Source of the DNA: Candidatus Ventrimonas merdavium
Lineage (GTDB): Bacteria > Bacillota > Clostridia > Lachnospirales > Lachnospiraceae
Assembly: GCA_018715565.1 (NCBI GenBank)
Contig: DVLJ01000174.1
Coordinates: 1 to 39,898 of the forward strand
Length of the DNA: 39,898 nt
Direction of reading: 5' to 3'
A model generated the notes under the pieces. The model was not told where the DNA came from and ran no database searches. It worked only from the letters and a program-made list of their open reading frames with translations. This document shows positions 34,612 through 39,898 of the stretch, in pieces. Each line of letters begins with the position of its first letter. Positions within the stretch are counted from its first letter, which is position 1. The position numbers and the translations under genes were made by a program.

Positions 34612-35958
34612 ATGAATCGAGAATTGCTATTATGTATTCCCTTTGCGGGACTGCTCCTTTGCATCGCGGTGCTGCCTTTGGTAAAAGGCGAGTGGTGGGA
34701 AAAGAACCAGCCGCTGGCAGTGGGATTCTGGTCCCTGCTGTTTATCGTACCCTTTGCCGTCCTGTACGGGAGCGGCATGGCGCTGGAGACGGTGCTGGAG
34801 TGCCTGATCGGCGATTACCTGACCTTCATCGTGCTGCTGTTCGGATTATTCTGCGTATCCGGCAACATCGCCATGGAAGGGGATCTGGCCGGATCGCCCC
34901 GGGTCAACGTAGGGCTGCTGCTGTTAGGCACCCTGCTCTCCAGCTGGATCGGGACCACCGGAGCCAGCATGCTGATGGTGCGTCCGGTGATCAAGATGAA
35001 CTCCTGGAGAAAGCGGAAGAGCCATATCATGGTCTTTTTCATTTTCCTGGTGTCCAACATCGGCGGATGCCTGACGCCTATCGGCGACCCGCCTCTGCTG
35101 ATGGGCTTTATGCGGGGCGTGCCGTTCTTCTGGAGCCTGCATCTGCTCCCGATGCTGCTGTTCAACGCTGCCGTGCTGCTGTTCGTGTTCTACTGGCTGG
35201 ACCGCCGGGCGTACCGGAAGGATATCGCGGAGGGCTGCAAGCCGGATATCAGCAAGCCGGGTACGGAGGTGAAGATCCTGGGCCTGCACAATCTGGTATT
35301 CCTGGTGATGATCGTGGCCGCTGTGATCTTAAGCGGGACCCTGCCAGGGATGGAGGCGTTCCAGACAGCGGAGGGCCATGTGCGGGGGATCCCCGTATAC
35401 GGCGAGGTGACCCTGACCTTCCCTGCGCTGATCGAGATCGTGATCATCCTGCTGGCCGCGTTCCTTTCCTTTAAGACCACCGGCCAGGAGGTGCGCAGAA
35501 AGAACCACTTTACCTGGGGCGCCATCAAGGAGGTGGCGGTGCTGTTCGTGGGGATCTTCATCACCATGCAGCCGGCCCTGATGCTGTTAAAGGCCAACGG
35601 CGCCAGCCTTGGCATCACAGAGCCCTGGCAGATGTTCTGGGCTACGGGCGCGCTGTCCAGCTTTTTGGACAACACTCCCACGTACCTGGTATTCCTGACC
35701 ACGGCAGGGTCTCTGGGCTTTTCCCAGGGGCTGGCCACGACTCTCGGGACCGTTCCGGTGGTCATACTGGAGGCCGTATCCTGCGGCGCCGTGTTCATGG
35801 GGGCCAATACCTACATCGGCAACGCGCCGAACTTTATGGTAAAGGCCATCTCCGACGAGAACGGTATCCGGATGCCGTCCTTTTTCGGCTACATCCTTTG
35901 GTCTCTGGCATTTTTGGTACCGGTCTTTGTGCTGGACATGCTGGTATTCTTTTTATAA
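34612..35958 (+). CDS. NhaD-type sodium:proton antiporter (ion transporter superfamily)
   Basis: LLGTLLSSWIGTTGASMLMVRPVIKMNSWRKRKSHIMVFFIFLVSNIGGCLTPIGDPPLLMGFMRGVPF; SSFLDNTPTYLVF; start at 34612. Confidence 0.88.
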   Translation: MNRELLLCIPFAGLLLCIAVLPLVKGEWWEKNQPLAVGFWSLLFIVPFAVLYGSGMALETVLECLIGDYLTFIVLLFGLFCVSGNIAMEGDLAGSPRVNVGLLLLGTLLSSWIGTTGASMLMVRPVIKMNSWRKRKSHIMVFFIFLVSNIGGCLTPIGDPPLLMGFMRGVPFFWSLHLLPMLLFNAAVLLFVFYWLDRRAYRKDIAEGCKPDISKPGTEVKILGLHNLVFLVMIVAAVILSGTLPGMEAFQTAEGHVRGIPVYGEVTLTFPALIEIVIILLAAFLSFKTTGQEVRRKNHFTWGAIKEVAVLFVGIFITMQPALMLLKANGASLGITEPWQMFWATGALSSFLDNTPTYLVFLTTAGSLGFSQGLATTLGTVPVVILEAVSCGAVFMGANTYIGNAPNFMVKAISDENGIRMPSFFGYILWSLAFLVPVFVLDMLVFFL

Positions 35959-35973
35959 GGAGGGGAACGGACA

Positions 35974-37029
35974 ATGGAATATACACAGGAAATGTTACGG
36001 GAACTGGCGGAGCGCATCTATGACCTGGATGCGGAGGTGTACGCCCAGCTGGGATCCTCTCTGGGCCGGGTCTTTAACCGGGACCGGGAGGGCTGTGTGA
36101 AGGATATGGTGCGTCTGATGACCACCCGCCACCAGGGCCATCAGCTCCGCAGCGAGCTGGCTCTGATCAGCAATATGGCCCGGACCATCCCCAACAAGGA
36201 TGCCCGGAAAATGATCATGAAGGAGTATGACCGGATCCTCCAGGAGGTAATCAGCCTCCCCACCAGCTTCGGCGAGGGCGATATCCTGGACCAGCGGACC
36301 GCAAGCCTGAACGCCTTAAACTTAAAGAACCGGTTTTCCGGGACCGATAAGCTGATCATCTGCATCAGCCGGAGCTTCGGGAGCGGCGGAAATGAGATCG
36401 GCTTCATGCTGGCAGATTCCCTGAAGATGAACTTCTACGATGCGGAGATCTTCTCCGCAGTGCTGAAGCGGCTGGAGGCCGAGCAGGATGCGGTAGAGGA
36501 CAAGGGCCGTTACGGCTACGATCAGGACCAGGCGTATCAGACGCCGGCCTTCGGCGGTCCCAGTGAGCGGGGCTTAAAGGAGCGGATCAAGGAGTTTAAC
36601 CGCTATCACGGCCTGTCTAAGCGGGACGCCGTGTTCTTCAACCAGAGCGACCTGATCTGCGACATGGCCAGACAGGAAAGCTTTATCGTGATGGGGCGCT
36701 GCGCGGACGTGATCCTGACCAACAACCGGATCCCCCACATCAGCATCTATATCACCGCACCGGTGGAGCAGCGGGTGAACCGGATCATGGCCATCCAGAA
36801 GGTGGAAGAAAAGAAGGCCCGGAAGATGATCAAGGAGACCGACCGGCGGCACCGCCATTACTACGAATTCTTTACCGGCCGCAAATGGGGCGCCTCCATC
36901 AATTACGACCTGTGCTTAAACAGCGCGGCGTATGGGATCGAGGGCTCCGCGGAATTCCTGCGCCGCATGATCGAGGCAGGGAGCCGGGAGGCAGGGCTGT
37001 CTAAGAGCTCTGCCAGCGAAAAACAATAA
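35974..37029 (+). CDS. Cytidylate kinase-like family protein
   Basis: ISRSFGSGGNEIGFMLADSL, FIVMGRCADVILTNN, VNRIMAIQKVEEKKARKMIKETDRRHRHYYEFFTGRKWG, with a roughly 120-aa N-terminal helical extension. Confidence 0.87.
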   Translation: MEYTQEMLRELAERIYDLDAEVYAQLGSSLGRVFNRDREGCVKDMVRLMTTRHQGHQLRSELALISNMARTIPNKDARKMIMKEYDRILQEVISLPTSFGEGDILDQRTASLNALNLKNRFSGTDKLIICISRSFGSGGNEIGFMLADSLKMNFYDAEIFSAVLKRLEAEQDAVEDKGRYGYDQDQAYQTPAFGGPSERGLKERIKEFNRYHGLSKRDAVFFNQSDLICDMARQESFIVMGRCADVILTNNRIPHISIYITAPVEQRVNRIMAIQKVEEKKARKMIKETDRRHRHYYEFFTGRKWGASINYDLCLNSAAYGIEGSAEFLRRMIEAGSREAGLSKSSASEKQ

Positions 37030-37438
37030 TCCCGGCGATGGCGATCAGGGCGCCGATGACCTTTTTCCATTCAAAGGCAGCCTTGTCCACGCCGAACAAA
37101 CCGAACAGTTCGATGCAGTAGGCCACGATGATCTGAGTCACCACGATCAGGAGCGTGGCCTTTGCCGGCCCTAAGCTGTCCATGCTGCGGATGACGGTGT
37201 AGGTGATAAAGGCCCCCAGGAGCCCGCCGGCCAGCATATACCAGGGGCGGACCTCCAGGATGCCCCCTACCGGGCTTTTGTCGGCAAAGAACCACAGGAT
37301 CACACAGGTGAGAAAGGCGGTCAGCTGGACCCAGCCTGCGGATACCCAGATGCCGGTCTGTTTGGTAACTTCTGTATTCAGGACTCCCTGGATACTCATC
37401 AAGGCGCCGGAGATCAGCGCCACAAGCAATCCCCACAT
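37001..37438 (-). CDS. YdcZ/DUF606-type DMT family transporter
   Basis: MWGLLVALISGALMSIQGVLNTEVTKQTGIWVSAGWVQLTAFLTCVILW ... AFITYTVIRSMDSLGPAKATLLIVVTQIIVAYCIELFG. Confidence 0.87.
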   Translation of the reverse strand: MWGLLVALISGALMSIQGVLNTEVTKQTGIWVSAGWVQLTAFLTCVILWFFADKSPVGGILEVRPWYMLAGGLLGAFITYTVIRSMDSLGPAKATLLIVVTQIIVAYCIELFGLFGVDKAAFEWKKVIGALIAIAGIIVFRWQSS

Positions 37439-37587
37439 AGAACAAAACCTCCATTTTCATTCATTTTCCTATGGACAATAGTTTTCCTGCTTTGGAAAAA
37501 ACTATGCACGGGAGTGAAACGGGCGTTGTGAAACGGGGAAAAATGTGATATGATAATGCAAAGCAAAGCAAAAGAGAGGAAAGACGG

Positions 37588-38040
37588 ATGACCAGACGAG
37601 ACATGCGGGAGCATTGCTTTAAGATGCTGTTTGCATTAGATTTTTACCCTGCGGAGGAGACCGCGTCTCAGGCAGAGACCTATTTTGATTCTCCGGAGGA
37701 GGACGATACGGCCCAGGACGGCACCGTGGAAGTGATCCACCGGGTGGAGATGGACGGGCAGGACCGGCAGTTTTTGTTAGACCGGGTGGAGCACATGGCG
37801 GCCAAGATCCCGGAGCTGGACGGAGAGCTGGACGAGGCGGCCTACGGCTGGAAGACCCGGCGCATGGGCAGGGTCGAGCTGACGATCCTGCGGCAGGCTC
37901 TCTATGAGATGAAGTATGACAGCGAGGTGCCGGAGAAGGTAGCGGTCAACGAAGCGGTGAACCTGGCCAAGAAGTACGGCGGCAAGGATTCTCCGGCGTT
38001 CATCAACGGCGTGCTGGCCAAGTTTGTGAAAGCAGAGTGA
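37588..38040 (+). CDS. nusB: Transcription antitermination factor NusB
   Basis: MTRRDMREHCFKMLFALDFYP; VELTILRQALYEMKYDSEVPEKVAVNEAVNLAKKYGGKDSPAFINGVLAKF. Confidence 0.95.
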   Translation: MTRRDMREHCFKMLFALDFYPAEETASQAETYFDSPEEDDTAQDGTVEVIHRVEMDGQDRQFLLDRVEHMAAKIPELDGELDEAAYGWKTRRMGRVELTILRQALYEMKYDSEVPEKVAVNEAVNLAKKYGGKDSPAFINGVLAKFVKAE

Positions 38041-38041
38041 T

Positions 38042-39262
38042 ATGGCAGGAATCTATTCGGTTTCCCAGGTAAATTCCTATATCAAGAACATGTTTGCCCA
38101 GGATTTTGCCCTGAGCCGGATCTCGGTGCGGGGGGAGATCTCCAACTGTAAGTACCATACGTCCGGGCATATTTATTTTACATTGAAAGACGGGACCGGG
38201 ACCCTTGCGGCGGTGATGTTTGCCAGCCAGCGGCGGGGTCTCTCTTTTCCGTTAAGGGAAGGCCAGCAGGTGGTGGTCACCGGAGCCGTGGACGTATACG
38301 AGCGGGACGGCAAGTACCAGCTGTATGCCAGGAAGATCGAGCTGGACGGACAGGGCGATCTGTTCGCCCGCTTTTTAAAGCTGCGGGACGAGCTGGAAGA
38401 GATGGGCATGTTCTCGGCGGAGTATAAGCAGCCGATCCCCAAGTACGCCAGGACGGTGGGCGTGGTGACGGCCAGCACCGGGGCGGCGATCCGGGACATC
38501 ATGAACATTACGGCCCGGAGGAACCCCTACGTCCAGCTGGTCCTGTATCCGGCCCTGGTGCAGGGCGCGGGGGCGGCGGCCAGTATCGTAAAGGGCATCC
38601 AGACCCTGGACGCCATGGGCTTAGACGTGCTGATCGTCGGCCGGGGCGGCGGATCCATCGAGGATCTGTGGGCGTTTAACGAGGAACCGGTGGCCCGGGC
38701 GATCTTCGCCTGCCGGACGCCGGTGATCTCGGCTGTGGGCCATGAGACGGATGTGACCATCGCCGACTACGTGGCGGATCTGCGGGCTCCCACCCCGTCG
38801 GCCGCGGCGGAGCTGGCCGTGTTTGATTACCGGCAGTTTGCGGGAGATGTGCAGGCGTACCGGGGGGCGATCACCCGGGCGATGATGCGGCAGGTGGAGC
38901 GCCGCCGGTATCAGACGGAGCAGTTCCGTCTGCGCCTGCAGCTGCACGATCCCCAGCGTCAGATCCGGGAGAAGCGCCAGCGGCTGGCAGATCTCCAGTC
39001 CCAGATGGAGGGGCTGATGGAACGGCGGCTGTTAGACGCCCGTCACCGGCTGGCCCTGCTTGCCGGACGGCTCCACGGCTTATCGCCCCTGGAGCGGATC
39101 AGCCGGGGCTTTGGATTTTTGACCCACGGAGAAGAGCAGCGGATCGAGAGCGTGGCAGATGTGGAGCCGGGAGAGACCATCACCGTGCGGATCCGGGACG
39201 GCCGGATCCGGGCAGAGGTGACGGAGCGGGAGCAGCTGGACGCGCCGGGCGGAGAGACGTGA
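38042..39262 (+). CDS. xseA: Exodeoxyribonuclease VII large subunit
   Basis: YSVSQVNSYIKNMFAQDFALSRISVRGEISNCKYHTSGHIYFTLKD, GRGGGSIEDLWAFNEEPVARAIFA, GHETDVTIADYVADLRAPTPSAAAEL. Confidence 0.96.
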   Translation: MAGIYSVSQVNSYIKNMFAQDFALSRISVRGEISNCKYHTSGHIYFTLKDGTGTLAAVMFASQRRGLSFPLREGQQVVVTGAVDVYERDGKYQLYARKIELDGQGDLFARFLKLRDELEEMGMFSAEYKQPIPKYARTVGVVTASTGAAIRDIMNITARRNPYVQLVLYPALVQGAGAAASIVKGIQTLDAMGLDVLIVGRGGGSIEDLWAFNEEPVARAIFACRTPVISAVGHETDVTIADYVADLRAPTPSAAAELAVFDYRQFAGDVQAYRGAITRAMMRQVERRRYQTEQFRLRLQLHDPQRQIREKRQRLADLQSQMEGLMERRLLDARHRLALLAGRLHGLSPLERISRGFGFLTHGEEQRIESVADVEPGETITVRIRDGRIRAEVTEREQLDAPGGET

Positions 39263-39423
39263 CGCACCGGGAGCAGAGACATGACGCAGGCGCAGCAGCC
39301 GGGAGCAGCTGGCAAAGCGGTGCGCCGTCTGAGGACAAAGCAGTGCGCGGTACGGGAAGTAGGATGAGCCATGCGGCAGGCCCGCTCCGCAGCGGCCACA
39401 GATAGAAAAGGAGAACGGTCATC

Positions 39424-39898
<475 letters not shown>

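Noticed and set aside
39263-39423. Small ORF MTQAQQPGAAGKAVRRLRTKQCAVREVG between xseA and xseB
   Set aside because: No convincing RBS and a composition typical of high-GC intergenic sequence; GGGAGCAG repeats there are short and degenerate.

Overview
This 39.9-kb window is high-GC and densely coding. It looks like the chromosome of an endospore-forming Firmicute, probably a Lachnospiraceae/Clostridia relative: it carries a complete spoIIIAA-AH operon, and nusB-xseA-xseB-ispA runs off the right edge. From left to right I read: the 3' end of a Pro/Trp-rich repeat protein; a flavoprotein, MarR regulator and MATE efflux cluster; an Lsa-like ABC-F ribosome-protection gene behind a structured leader; a GNAT; a large membrane-anchored protein; murA; a cell-wall-binding secreted protein; a PTS_EIIC_2/PfoR-like gene (minus strand); metF, a stand-alone MetH-activation protein and metH; a GH25 lysozyme; an Rpn-family nuclease gene in a more AT-rich patch; comEA; an orphan OmpR-type response regulator; a GNAT; an acyltransferase-like protein and an HSL-type esterase; rlmH; two tandem paralogous secreted proteins; another cell-wall-binding protein; spoIIIAA-AH; an Asp23 protein; an NhaD-type antiporter; a cytidylate-kinase-like protein; and a YdcZ-type DMT transporter (minus strand). 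The strongest regulatory signals are: (1) a leader upstream of the ABC-F gene in which a two-codon uORF (ATG AAG TAA) lies inside the 5' arm of a long intrinsic terminator; (2) a perfect 17-bp inverted repeat over the -10 of the marR promoter, with its core half-site repeated at the -10 of the flavoprotein promoter; and (3) a 21-bp stem in the 5'UTR of the lysozyme gene. A recurring oddity is 12-17-bp tandem repeats and Gly/Ala-rich low-complexity insertions at gene edges and in domain linkers. I saw no tRNA, rRNA, CRISPR array or intact transposon. All family calls come from reading motifs, with no database search.
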